Positions 24,676 through 32,860 are shown, numbered from the stretch's first letter. The stretch: DNA of 64,000 nt from Candidatus Lachnoclostridium pullistercoris (GCA_019119775.1 DWWL01000010.1:37463-101462); one strand, 5' to 3'. The notes: generated by a model not told the origin, from the letters alone. Numbers and translations: made by a program.

Positions 24676-25780
24676 TCATTCTACAGCTTCAATCGTGATG
24701 GTCCCGGACATCTCACTGATCAATTCCGATCCGGAAATGACCTGGCCCAGCTCAAACAGGGATGGATTTCCCTGATATTCTCCATAAAAGAAAACCACAT
24801 CGCCCCATGGTTCATAATAAGCAAGCGTCCCCGCCCCTGCCTCAGCCAGAGGGGAATCACTGGTATCCAGAGACTGCGGCGGATAAAAAATTTTCTCATT
24901 GGTACTGTAATCCTCTGATTCAATAGTAAGCGGCAGCTGCTCATAAAGCGAATCCGCAGCCGTTCCTTCATTTAATTCACAAACGATCTGATTCTCGCCA
25001 AATCGTACTGAGATCTGTCTTGTTTCTGTCATTTTTCTCTCCCTTTCACTCCCGCTGAATCCTAATTTTCTGACCCAGTCCTGTATATCTTGCTGAGAGG
25101 AGGCCGCCTCCTCTTCATAGCAGTCAAAAATATTGTCCGAAATGACCGCCTCCGGTGCGGCGTCAGTGATCAATTCCACACTGTTGGCAAGTCCTCCGGT
25201 GCCATGGGAACAGAACAAATAAACCTCCTTTCCGGACAGGTCGTTCTGATCCAGAAAGGAAAGGAGAGGCATCGGGACGCCATACCACCATTTTAGGGTA
25301 GCCCAAGAATATCGTGTCGTACTGTTCCATATCGGCTACATTTTCTGCAAGCTCCGGACGAGCGTCATCTCCTCGTTCCTGATTTGCCCTGTCCAGGCAC
25401 TCATCCCAGTCACTTGGATAAGGATCTGTGACTCGAATGGAGAACAGATCTCCGCCGGTTTCCTCCTGCACCCAGCCCGCCAGCTGCTGGACGTTGCCCG
25501 GCGGGATCACGCTGGGGGAAGTGACCGCATCCACATCTTCTGCCAGAATCGCATTGTCTGCCCAGGAAAAATAAGCCACTAAAATATTGCCGCTGCCTGC
25601 CTTTTCCGCGGAGTCCTGCTGTTCCTCCTGCGTTTCGCCTGAGAGGACCGCCTGTTCTGAATCTGCCGCAGCACTCTCCGATTCCGATAAAGAAGATGCC
25701 TCCCGGCCGCTGCTTTGACCGCATGCCGTAAGCGAAAAAACCATGGCCACCGCCAGAAAAATGGAAAATGCTTTTTTCAA
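24676..25780 (-). pseudogene. Flavodoxin lipoprotein fused to a cyclophilin-like domain, frameshifted
   Basis: An exported flavodoxin. The start is TTG at 25780 (AAAGGAGG 8 bases upstream) and begins a lipoprotein signal, KKAFSIFLAVAMVFSLTAC, then a Ser/Glu-rich tether. The flavodoxin domain (NILVAYFSWADNA) breaks after YDTIFLGYPK; the next frame continues WWYGVPMPLLSFLDQNDL to the end, including a C-terminal cyclophilin-like domain of about 115 residues. The span is 1105 bases, one more than a multiple of three; dropping one A from the AAAA run near 25292-25295 restores a 367-residue protein. It may be a real lesion or a base-calling error. It has its own promoter. Confidence 0.85.
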
Positions 25781-25856
25781 TACCGTTTCCTCCTTTTCTT
25801 TTTTCAGGAGAACATGCCCCTGTAATGGATCTGGAATTATTCCAATTTCTGGTTTC

Positions 25857-25900
25857 ATTATAGCTGCGCCTCTGTTCGATGTCTAATGCTTATGGTTTAT
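25857..25900 (-). promoter_or_regulatory. Promoter of the flavodoxin lipoprotein gene with shared motif
   Basis: Minus-strand TAGACA (25880-25885) and TATAAT (25857-25862), 17 bases apart. The motif ATAAACCATAAGCATTAG overlaps the -35 box exactly as at 24613-24634. Confidence 0.65.
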
Positions 25901-26063
25901 CATTATCCATATAAAAATTGCATGATTTTGAGCAGAGATACAAATACAGGTTAATTGAAATCCTAAATGCAGCATTTTTACCCTGCCTTTTGATTTTATG
26001 AAAAACTCTTGACACTATCGTGACACATATGCCCTTCCGACACATTTGCCAAAATACATCCAT

Positions 26064-26101
26064 ATAAAAAAGCCAACCTGTTTCGTACAACTGGCTGGCT
26101 T
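26064..26101 (-). terminator. Terminator just beyond the intron 3' end
   Basis: Minus-strand arms AAGCCAGCC / GGTTGGCTT (9 bp with one G-U pair) followed by TTTTTT. It lies in the 3' exon, nine bases after the intron end. The 25781-26063 stretch otherwise holds only the promoter above. Confidence 0.75.
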
Positions 26102-26109
26102 TCATTTAA

Positions 26110-28030
26110 ATCGGGTAGGAGGTAGATAATTATTTTATCTACCGACCTCCCACAGCACCGTACGTACGGTTCCGTATACGGCGCTTCTCTAGTTTTCACA
26201 TATTTTCAAATAGAACTCTGTGAATGTCGGGTATCCTAATTCACGGAGTTTCTTATTGTTAAATGCAGTCTGCAATACAAAATATCCACTACAATACCAG
26301 TTTCCATTTCGCATGTTCGCGCATATCCACGCCTTTTCTTGTTCTACACCTAACGCCTTGAGTTCCTTATATTTCGTTTTGACTTTCTTCCATTGTTTCC
26401 AGTAGATTGCCCTTATCTTATGTCGTAGCCATCCATCTGTCTCTTTTAAGAGCTTCTTCATATCTGCCATTCCAAAGTAGTTTACCCAACCTCTTATAAA
26501 CTGCGTCAGTTTCAGTGCCCGATATTCATTTCTCCATCCATTGCTTCTATTTGTCAGTTCTCTGATTCTATTCTTCATCTTTCTAACCGATTTTGGATGT
26601 ACTCTGAGTCTGCATTTACCTCGATAGTTATAGAAACTGTATCCCAGGTATTTGACTTTACTGATATACGACACACTCGTTTTTTCTCGATTTACTTTTA
26701 GGAATAGTTTTCTTTCTATATATGGTGTGATGTTTTTCAAGGTTCTTTCTGCGCTTTTCCTGCTTTTGCAGAAAATCATACAGTCGTCTGCATAGCGCAC
26801 AAATCTGTGCCCTCTGCGTGTTAGTTCCTTGTCCAGTTCATTTAGCATGATGTTACTGAGTAATGGGCTTAATGGTCCGCCTTGCGGCATACCCATTTCT
26901 GTCTTCTCAAATATCCCTCTGCTTATTACTCCTGCATTAAGATATTTATGAATGAGTGAAGTAACTCTTCCATCCTTGATGGTTCGTGATAGTATCTCTA
27001 TGAGTTTGCTTTGACACACTGTGTCGAAGAATTTCTCCAAATCCATATCTACCACATATACGTATCCATCATTTACATTTGTCTGGCATTGCTTTAGTGC
27101 ATCGTGTGCACCTCTGCAAGGGCGAAAGCCGTAACTGTTTCCTGAAAACTGTTTCTCATAGATTGGAGAGAGCACCTGTGTAATCGCCTGTTGAAAAACT
27201 CGGTCAACTACTGTTGGCACTCCCAGTTTTCTGAACTCGCCTTTTGTTTCTTTGGGTATTTCTACCCTTCGGACTGGATTAGGTTTATATTTTCCTTCCA
27301 TTAACTGTTGTTTTAGTTGCGTTCCATTATCTCTGAGAAACGGTAGAAGTTCATCTACGTTCATCCCATCAACTCCGCCCGCTCCTTTGTTAGATTTTAC
27401 CTTCTTATACGCTTGATTCAGGTTATCATTCGATAAAATCTTTTCCATCAGTTTGTCCGTTTGAAAATCTGTGATGATGTCGTTGTTTTCAGCAATCCTC
27501 TGATGGGCGGACACTTCTGCATACTCTTTCTGTTCCGCAGATACCATTTGCAGATAGTCCTCAATATGAAGTTGTCTGTCCTTAAATCCATCTTTGGTTA
27601 CATTCATTTACTCACATCTCCTAAAGTTCAGTCCTTCCCATTATGTTTGCAACCATAATGGTACTATGACCTCTGCTGACTTCTCGCCATTCGTTGTTAC
27701 TCACGGATTTCATACTCTGTTTCCATCCGCTGACGAGACCTCCCTTGGTACCACACGTTTCTTTCTCTCCATATATCTGCCACATTTACCATAGTTAATT
27801 CCGAGTAGCTATTGGACTTCAGTTTGTAATGCAACCTTATCCTTAACTATAGCCTGATGTGATTTCTGTTCGTCAGACCAGAGATTTACCTCCACCTTCC
27901 TTCAGATTCCCCTCGCGTTAATCATAGTCGTTGCTATGAATAGGACACCCTTGGTCTTGGCTATATCCTTCCCACTACTAGGGCGGATTAGGGACTTGCA
28001 CCCATTAGAAACGTGCGCCGCAAGGCGCAC
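26110..28030 (-). mobile_element. Group II intron with reverse transcriptase
   Basis: A retroelement of about 1.92 kb on the minus strand, markedly lower in G+C than its surroundings. The 5' end is placed at GTGCGCC (28030 downward), consistent with the GUGYG rule, followed by AATGGGTGCAAGTCCC of domain I. The maturase lies in domain IV. Domain V is at 26154-26185 (AGCGCCGTA pairing with TACGGTGCT, starting with the AGC triad) and domain VI at 26111-26150, ending CCTACCCGAT. The 5' exon is a terminator hairpin ending eight bases before the intron, the target preference known for class C introns. The ends are judged by eye and may be off by a few bases. Confidence 0.8.
26189..27607 (-). CDS. 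ltrA: Group II intron reverse transcriptase/maturase
   Basis: Multifunctional intron-encoded protein (472 residues) that helps the intron fold and splice and copies it into new sites. It shows reverse-transcriptase motifs NSYGFRPCRGAHDA, MGMPQGGPLSPLLSNIML and the active site RYADDCMIF, then a thumb/maturase X domain ending in the GIIM region (ELTNRSNGWRN, LTQFIRGWVNYF). There is no C-terminal HNH endonuclease domain, so mobility would depend on other priming, as in class C or similar introns. The frame is intact, so the element may be active. Confidence 0.95.
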   Translation of the reverse strand: MNVTKDGFKDRQLHIEDYLQMVSAEQKEYAEVSAHQRIAENNDIITDFQTDKLMEKILSNDNLNQAYKKVKSNKGAGGVDGMNVDELLPFLRDNGTQLKQQLMEGKYKPNPVRRVEIPKETKGEFRKLGVPTVVDRVFQQAITQVLSPIYEKQFSGNSYGFRPCRGAHDALKQCQTNVNDGYVYVVDMDLEKFFDTVCQSKLIEILSRTIKDGRVTSLIHKYLNAGVISRGIFEKTEMGMPQGGPLSPLLSNIMLNELDKELTRRGHRFVRYADDCMIFCKSRKSAERTLKNITPYIERKLFLKVNREKTSVSYISKVKYLGYSFYNYRGKCRLRVHPKSVRKMKNRIRELTNRSNGWRNEYRALKLTQFIRGWVNYFGMADMKKLLKETDGWLRHKIRAIYWKQWKKVKTKYKELKALGVEQEKAWICANMRNGNWYCSGYFVLQTAFNNKKLRELGYPTFTEFYLKICEN

Positions 28031-28038
28031 ATTAAGAA

Positions 28039-28061
28039 AGAATCCTGCTCCGCAGGATTCT
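28039..28061 (-). terminator. Terminator hairpin forming the intron target site
   Basis: Perfect 10-bp arms AGAATCCTGC / GCAGGATTCT with a three-base loop, followed on the minus strand by TTCTTAAT and then the intron 5' end. Confidence 0.8.
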
Positions 28062-28065
28062 CCGC

Positions 28066-28168
28066 CTGCGGCGGGTCGCGAAAGCGGCAGTTTCCTTTCC
28101 GCCGCAGTGCGATCTCCGCGGAGCGTTTTTATTTAACAGGGAACGAAGTTTCCTGTTAAATAAAAAAA
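28066..28168. repeat. Cluster of inverted repeats including the HPr terminator
   Basis: Three inverted repeats in a row: CTGCGGCGG / CCGCCGCAG (28066-28107), the self-complementary CTCCGCGGAG (28114-28123), and a long A/T-rich stem TTTTTATTTAACAGG / CCTGTTAAATAAAAA (28126-28166) with T-runs on both strands that can terminate the HPr transcript. Confidence 0.65.
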
Positions 28169-28244
28169 GAGCCGGCCCCAATGGCCTGCTCTCCCGTAAT
28201 GGTCCGCCTCTTTCAGACGCACATGCTGTGTGCCTGTTCTTCAG

Positions 28245-28493
28245 TTAAGCTGCGTGAGTCTTGTCTGCCGCTCTCTCCTCCAGGAACTCCTCGAACTCCG
28301 CGTTCTCTCCGGAATAGGAAACGGTAAGCACTCTGGTCAGATCCAGGCTCAGCACTCCAAGGATGGATTTTGCGTCAATGATCACACGGTTATAAAATAC
28401 ATCAATGTCAAAGTCACACTTAGAAGCTGCAGCCACAAACTCCTTCGCATCTGCAACAGTAGGCAGCATGATTCTTTTCTGTTTCATCATCAT
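28245..28493 (-). CDS. HPr-like protein lacking the active-site histidine
   Basis: An 82-residue HPr-fold protein. The regulatory serine region is kept (IDAKSILGVLSLDL, matching the Ser46 helix of HPr), but the catalytic segment GxHARPA is replaced by TVADAKEF, so it cannot carry phosphate from Enzyme I. It may be a regulatory HPr paralogue, like Crh of Bacillus, which also lacks His15 and acts with CcpA; that role is inference. No PTS genes adjoin it. Start at the first of three ATG codons, with AAGGAGAGATTA upstream; promoter at 28572-28600. Confidence 0.8.
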   Translation of the reverse strand: MMMKQKRIMLPTVADAKEFVAAASKCDFDIDVFYNRVIIDAKSILGVLSLDLTRVLTVSYSGENAEFEEFLEERAADKTHAA

Positions 28494-28571
28494 TAATCTC
28501 TCCTTCTAATTATTTGGCTGTCTCCTGGGCTTTCGCCCCGGCCGCAGCCGATCATTAAAAGTATCACCATA

Positions 28572-28600
28572 CTTATACCATTTCTTTCCTGACCTGTCAA
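28572..28600 (-). promoter_or_regulatory. Promoter of the HPr-like gene
   Basis: Minus-strand TTGACA (28595-28600) and TATAAG (28572-28577), 17 bases apart. The rest of the gene-free stretch 28494-28885 is A/T-rich and holds only this and the tRNA promoter. Confidence 0.75.
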
Positions 28601-28823
28601 ATTTTTGAAAAACAGGGGGATTGTTTCTCATTTTGTGCAGTTTACCCATGCAGGCCGGAAAATCATTTTCCCCGGTTCACATTTTTCGTAAATCCTCATT
28701 TCCTATTTAATAATAGTTCTTGTTTTCTCATTTCACAATTCCAGTTTCTCCCCGGATTTTCAAAAAAATTTTTGTCGAATCTTCCACTGAAAATGTTTTT
28801 TTATAAAAACAATCATTTTTTTG

Positions 28824-28852
28824 TTGACATACCCCCATATCTATGCTATTAT
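28824..28852 (+). promoter_or_regulatory. Promoter of tRNA-Trp
   Basis: Perfect TTGACA (28824-28829), 17-base spacer, TATTAT (28847-28852); start expected near 28859, some 27 bases before the tRNA. Confidence 0.85.
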
Positions 28853-28885
28853 ACACAGGCATGAGAAATTCATGAGAGACAGCTT

Positions 28886-28956
28886 AGGGGAATAGTTCAA
28901 TGGTAGAGCAGCGGTCTCCAAAACCGTAGATGGGGGTTCGAGCCCCTCTTCCCCTG
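28886..28956 (+). tRNA. tRNA-Trp (anticodon CCA)
   Basis: A 71-base cloverleaf: acceptor arms AGGGGAA / TTCCCCT, D-loop AGTTCAATGGTAGA, anticodon loop CTCCAAA giving CCA, and T-arm GGGGGTTCGAGCCCC. The 3' CCA is not encoded. Confidence 0.95.
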
Positions 28957-28968
28957 CTTCAGAAGCAG

Positions 28969-29014
28969 ACAGCCGTGATCTTTTAAAAGGAAAGATCGCG
29001 GCTGTTTTCGTTTT
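28969..29014 (+). terminator. Terminator of tRNA-Trp
   Basis: Arms ACAGCCGTGATCTTT / AAAGATCGCGGCTGT (15 bp, one mismatch) followed by TTTCGTTTTG. Confidence 0.85.
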
Positions 29015-29130
29015 GTTCGGTGTTCTGTCCCGCTTTCTGCCGTCCCTGACGCAGCCGGCCCGGGGCGCTGGATCTTCTGCCTTCTGCAGTTCTTCCGTCT
29101 TTTCCCCGGCGCCGTTCCTGCCCGCTATTT

Positions 29131-29442
29131 CTATCCATCCTCGTAGGCCAGCTTTAAGACAGCTATCATATCTTCGTCCGCCTTCTCATCCCTTCGGGAA
29201 TATCCCCGGATGGCGTCCATCAGCTTCTCCCCAGGCCCGGATGTCTTCTCCAGCACAGCCAGGCTCTCCTTCTGAAATTCCTCCGCGTCCGTTCCCGGCT
29301 CTAATTCCGGCATGGGCAGCCCCGCCTGGCAGAACGCCATTCCCACAGCGCAGGCCAGCTCTCTGGCGTTGATCAGCCGGGACGCCTGCTCAAAACGGGT
29401 CACTTTGATTTTCACCGACTCCAGATACAGTTCGTAAACCAT
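29131..29442 (-). CDS. Hypothetical 103-aa cytosolic protein
   Basis: Not recognised. A soluble, acidic, mostly helical protein of 103 residues with no signal peptide or membrane helix. It begins MVYELYLESVKIKVTRFEQ and contains a hydrophobic helix RELACAVGMAFCQAG. A good ribosome site, GGAGAGAGGACT, precedes its ATG, and its codon use matches the neighbours, which supports it being real. It stands alone between tRNA-Trp and the FMN riboswitch; nothing nearby hints at its role. Confidence 0.7.
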   Translation of the reverse strand: MVYELYLESVKIKVTRFEQASRLINARELACAVGMAFCQAGLPMPELEPGTDAEEFQKESLAVLEKTSGPGEKLMDAIRGYSRRDEKADEDMIAVLKLAYEDG

Positions 29443-29553
29443 AGTCCTCTCTCCTTTTCCGCTCTATTATAAGAGAAGTTTCCCAAATTGTCTAATGAAA
29501 GCGCCGGATCCAGCCTGTCAAAAACTGCATGTTAAAAATTTTTCAAAAAACTC

Positions 29554-29582
29554 TTGTATCTCCTGCTCTGCTGCGCTACAAT
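29554..29582 (+). promoter_or_regulatory. Promoter of the FMN-riboswitch operon
   Basis: TTGTAT (29554-29559) and TACAAT (29577-29582), 17 bases apart, about 15-20 bases before the riboswitch. Confidence 0.75.
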
Positions 29583-29600
29583 AAAATCAGCAATGAAAAT

Positions 29601-29720
29601 AGTTCTTCGGGGCGGGGTGCAATTCCCCACCGGCGGTTACAGTCCGCGACCTGCACGGAAACGTGCAGCTGATTTGGTGCAATTCCAAAACCGACAGTAT
29701 AGTCTGGATGGGAGAAGACA
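29601..29720 (+). ncRNA. FMN riboswitch (RFN element)
   Basis: The conserved RFN blocks are all present: CTTCGGGGCGGGGTGCAATT, CCCCACCGGCGGT, AGTCCGCGACC, the variable GC-rich arm, GATTTGGTGCAATTCC and AGTCTGGATGGGAGAAGA. It binds flavin mononucleotide and here controls ribU and the creatininase-family gene through the terminator that follows. Confidence 0.96.
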
Positions 29721-29762
29721 ATTTCGGAAACCGTCTCGCGGTTTCCTCTTGGAATTGGCGTT

Positions 29763-29794
29763 AAAAGCTCAGACCCCGAAGGTCCGGGCTTTTT
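29763..29794 (+). terminator. Riboswitch expression-platform terminator
   Basis: Hairpin with arms AAAAGCTCaGACC and GGTCcGGGCTTTTT right after the FMN aptamer. FMN binding would favour this terminator and shut off riboflavin uptake. Confidence 0.85.
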
Positions 29795-29908
29795 CTTTTG
29801 CTTAAAAAAGCCGGGCGGCAGGAAACTTTTCTGTCTGATCCGAAGAGCAGCCGGACCGCAGGGCGAAAGAACGTTTCACTGCAAAAACAAGTTCAGGAGG
29901 TTTTTGTC

Positions 29909-30523
29909 ATGAAAACGAAATGGGATACTCAGAAACTGATCTGTACGGCCATGCTGGCCGCTGCCGCCGGAGCGCTTATGAGCCTGGAATTTCCGATACC
30001 GCTCATGCCGCCGTTTTACAAGGTGGATTTCAGCGACGTGCCGTCCATCATCGCCCTCTTCCTCTTCGGGCCGGCATCTGCCGCCTGGGTGGAGGTGTTA
30101 AAGATCCTGGTGAAACTGATCACTGTCGGAACCACCACCATGTACGTGGGCGAGCTCGCCAACCTGATCGGCGTCGCTCTCTTTGTCGCTCCCGTATGGC
30201 TGGTCTACAGCCGCATGGGCCGCACCAGACGGGCCGCCCTGACTGCCCTCGGCGTCAGCGTGCCCATCCGCACCCTGTTCGCCTGCTTCTGCAATGCCTT
30301 CATCACTCTGCCTCTGTACGCAAAAGCCATGGAGCTGCCTCTGGAAAGCGTCATCCAGATCGTCGCCTCCGTAAACCCGGCCATCCATGACCTGACCGGA
30401 TTTATCATCCTGGCCACCATACCCTTCAACGTGATCAAGATCGGCTTAAACTGCGGAGCGGCATTTCTCCTCTACGACCGGCTGCGGGCATTTTCCCGTC
30501 TGGCAAAGCCCGCCCTTCACTGA
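29909..30523 (+). CDS. ribU: ECF transporter riboflavin-binding S component
   Basis: Membrane protein of 204 residues with about six helices that binds riboflavin and delivers it through the shared ECF energy module, whose genes are not in this window. The N-terminus has the basic/Thr-rich TKWDTQKLICTAMLAAAAGA segment preceding helix 1 with an Ala-rich face for docking EcfT, and PLMPPFYKVDFSDVPSIIA is the RibU signature. Control by an FMN riboswitch confirms the ligand. ATG 29909 has a perfect AGGAGG eight bases away; the in-frame upstream extension covers the riboswitch tail and is rejected. Confidence 0.95.
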   Translation: MKTKWDTQKLICTAMLAAAAGALMSLEFPIPLMPPFYKVDFSDVPSIIALFLFGPASAAWVEVLKILVKLITVGTTTMYVGELANLIGVALFVAPVWLVYSRMGRTRRAALTALGVSVPIRTLFACFCNAFITLPLYAKAMELPLESVIQIVASVNPAIHDLTGFIILATIPFNVIKIGLNCGAAFLLYDRLRAFSRLAKPALH

Positions 30524-30543
30524 CAAAAAAGGAGGATTTTCAC

Positions 30544-31338
30544 ATGATTCAAAATTATCAGGACCTTACAAGACTGGAAATGGAACAGCTTGACCGCAGG
30601 CACACTATCGTCCTCATTCCCCTGGGCGCTCTGGAGCAGCATGGAAACCAGGCTCCCCTGGGAACAGACGACATCATCGCCTCCGCCATGGTTTCCCGCC
30701 TGAAAGAGGAGCTGGAGGCAGAGGACCCTGATTTTCCCATGCTGGTCTTTCCGGTGATTCCCGTGGGCCTGAGCACAGAGCACAAAAACTTCTGCGGCTC
30801 CGTCACCTTCCGTCCCGACACCTACTACCATCTGCTCTATGACATCTGTGAGAGCCTGGCCCGCCACGGTTTCAAAAAGATCGCCTTTTTAATCTGCCAC
30901 GGCGGAAACGCTCCTCTGGTGCAGATTCTCAGCCGGGAACTGCGCAGCGACCTGGGGCTTTACGCCTTCTACCTCTCCTCCGGCGCCTTCGGCCATCCGG
31001 ATGTAAAGGCCACCGTCTCCGAGGGAAATATCTGGGATTTCCACGGCGGGGAGATGGAGACTTCCATGGTGATGGCCGTGGACCCGTCTCTGGTGAAGCT
31101 GGAAACCGCTCAGGCGGGCATTCCCGCTCCTTTCCTCTCTGCCAGAGCTTTAAAGCCATACGGAAACGCGTCCATCAGCTGGATGTCTGAGGACTGGAAG
31201 ACGGAGGACGGCCGCCCCATCGGAATCGGCGGGGACCCGTCCGGGGCCGCAGCCGAAAAGGGAGAGATCATCCTGCGCACCAGCGCCAGAGAGCTGATCC
31301 CCGGACTTCTTGACATCCGGGACTGGGAAGTGGACTGA
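30544..31338 (+). CDS. Creatininase-family amidohydrolase in the FMN regulon
   Basis: Metal-dependent amidohydrolase of the creatininase superfamily, 264 residues. Ligand motifs are LGALEQHG, PLGTDD, CHGGN and HGGEMETS. Members include creatinine amidohydrolase, the mycofactocin peptidase MftE and the archaeal formamide hydrolase ArfB, which acts in riboflavin synthesis. It starts 20 bases after ribU and shares its FMN-controlled transcript, so a role in flavin salvage or breakdown is more likely than creatinine use. This functional assignment is inference from context; the family is clear. A strong terminator follows at 31419-31452. Confidence 0.88.
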   Translation: MIQNYQDLTRLEMEQLDRRHTIVLIPLGALEQHGNQAPLGTDDIIASAMVSRLKEELEAEDPDFPMLVFPVIPVGLSTEHKNFCGSVTFRPDTYYHLLYDICESLARHGFKKIAFLICHGGNAPLVQILSRELRSDLGLYAFYLSSGAFGHPDVKATVSEGNIWDFHGGEMETSMVMAVDPSLVKLETAQAGIPAPFLSARALKPYGNASISWMSEDWKTEDGRPIGIGGDPSGAAAEKGEIILRTSARELIPGLLDIRDWEVD

Positions 31339-31418
31339 CCTGCAGGCCCGCGCCTGATCCGCCGGAGACTTTTGTCCTGCAGAAAACAGAATTTCCAATT
31401 GAGCCACTTGGACGAAGA

Positions 31419-31452
31419 AGTGCCGCGCACCTGTTTGGGGATGCGCGGCACT
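31419..31452. terminator. Bidirectional terminator
   Basis: A perfect 11-bp inverted repeat (AGTGCCGCGCA and complement, 12-base loop) with CTTTTGG after it, between the convergent creatininase-family and M20 genes. Confidence 0.8.
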
Positions 31453-31459
31453 CTTTTGG

Positions 31460-32653
31460 TTAATTCTGTCCCAGCATCTCCACCGCAAAGCGGACTGTGG
31501 AAACGGCTCCTGTCTTTAATACTTTCTCATTCAGGTCAAATTTAGCGTTGTGGTGAGGCGCTCCGTAGCCCTCCGCCTCATTTTTGATTCCCAGAAACGC
31601 GAACACGCCCGGATATTTCTCCAGCCACAGGCGGAAGGATTCTCCTGCGTACCAGGGCTCACAGGAAACCACGGTGCCCTCCGGCAGGATCTCATTCAGC
31701 ACCCGGCTTGCCACAGCGGCGCAGGCCGGATCTGTCACCGTGGGGCCTCCGATAAAGTCAGGGCCGAATTCCGCCCGGCACTTGTGCATGGCCGCGGTGT
31801 GCTCCGCCACCTGTTTGGTCAGCTCCAGACATTTCTTTCCCTCTTCCATATCGAAGAAACGGTAGGTTCCCTGAATTCTGGCCTCCTCCGGAATCACGTT
31901 GGAAGCCTCGCCGCCGTGGAACATGGTCAGTCCCAGCGTCACCGTCTTTCCAGCCGTCACCTGGTTGCCGAAGGCCACACAGAGGTTGTTCAGGAAATTC
32001 GCGCCGCAGAAAATGGGGTTGGCCGCCAGATCCGGACGGGAGCCGTGGCCGCTCTTTCCGTGGAAGGTCACGTCGATGGTGGTGGCCCCTGCCATTCTGG
32101 CGCCGGGATCCACGCACATCTTTCCCTCTTCCAGCTCCGCATAGACATGGATCGCCCAGCAGTAGTCCACGTGATATTTCTCCAGAGCCTCGAGCAGAGC
32201 CCGGACGCCGCTGTTGGGCTCCTCTCCCTCCTCAAAGCAGAACAGAACCGTCCCGTTCAGCTGATCCTTCATCCGGCAGAGCACCTGCATGGCCCCCAGC
32301 AGCATGGCTGTGTGGGCGTCGTGGCCGCAGGCGTGACAGGTGCCAGGCTGCTCTGAATGGCAGGTTCTGGGACCGGCCAGGTTTTCGTCCGATTCTTCCA
32401 GCGGCAGAGCGTCAATGTCCGCCCGCAGAGCCACTACCTTTCCCGGGCGACCCGTATCCATTTTCACAATAATGCTGGTGGTGGGAACCTCCTCATACGG
32501 AAGGCCCAGCTTTTTCGCCTCTTCCAGAATAAAAGCGTGGGTCTTGTTCTCGTGCATGGCAGTCTCCGCAAATGTATGCACTTTCCGGCGGCAGTCAATA
32601 ATATACGGCTCATATTCGTCAGCCAGTTTCCGGATCTCTTCGTTTAAACTCAT
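31460..32653 (-). CDS. M20-family amidohydrolase
   Basis: Intact 397-residue member of peptidase family M20D (aminoacylase / hippurate hydrolase / indole-acetyl-amino-acid hydrolase-like). Zinc ligands lie in TCHACGHDAHTAML and CFEEGEE, with the lid domain from about residue 185 (DVTFHGKSGHGSRP) and the last ligand in YGAPHHNAKFD. It hydrolyses N-acyl amino acids or short amides in the cytosol. It is a paralogue of the frameshifted gene at 2055-3243. It has its own promoter and no operon partner; the next gene upstream on the same strand ends 207 bases away. Confidence 0.92.
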   Translation of the reverse strand: MSLNEEIRKLADEYEPYIIDCRRKVHTFAETAMHENKTHAFILEEAKKLGLPYEEVPTTSIIVKMDTGRPGKVVALRADIDALPLEESDENLAGPRTCHSEQPGTCHACGHDAHTAMLLGAMQVLCRMKDQLNGTVLFCFEEGEEPNSGVRALLEALEKYHVDYCWAIHVYAELEEGKMCVDPGARMAGATTIDVTFHGKSGHGSRPDLAANPIFCGANFLNNLCVAFGNQVTAGKTVTLGLTMFHGGEASNVIPEEARIQGTYRFFDMEEGKKCLELTKQVAEHTAAMHKCRAEFGPDFIGGPTVTDPACAAVASRVLNEILPEGTVVSCEPWYAGESFRLWLEKYPGVFAFLGIKNEAEGYGAPHHNAKFDLNEKVLKTGAVSTVRFAVEMLGQN

Positions 32654-32738
32654 ATAATCTCCTTCCCGCTGCCCAGGCGGCAGCCCTTTCTGCAGCTTTC
32701 ACCTCCGTGAAAGCAGATTTTTCGTCTCTCTGCTTACC

Positions 32739-32767
32739 GTTATATAATAAAGCTGCTTAATTGTCAA
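32739..32767 (-). promoter_or_regulatory. Promoter of the M20 amidohydrolase gene
   Basis: Minus-strand TTGACA (32762-32767) and TATAAC (32739-32744), 17 bases apart. Confidence 0.75.
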
Positions 32768-32860
32768 GGTGATTATCTGTGTTTTGTATAAATTTTTACA
32801 TTATATTTGTCTATTTTTGGATATAATAAACTATCCCTCATCAATTCCTGAATCATATCC

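Noticed and set aside
28066..28168. CRISPR array
   Set aside because: The inverted repeats differ from each other and there are no evenly spaced direct repeats; no cas genes occur in the window.
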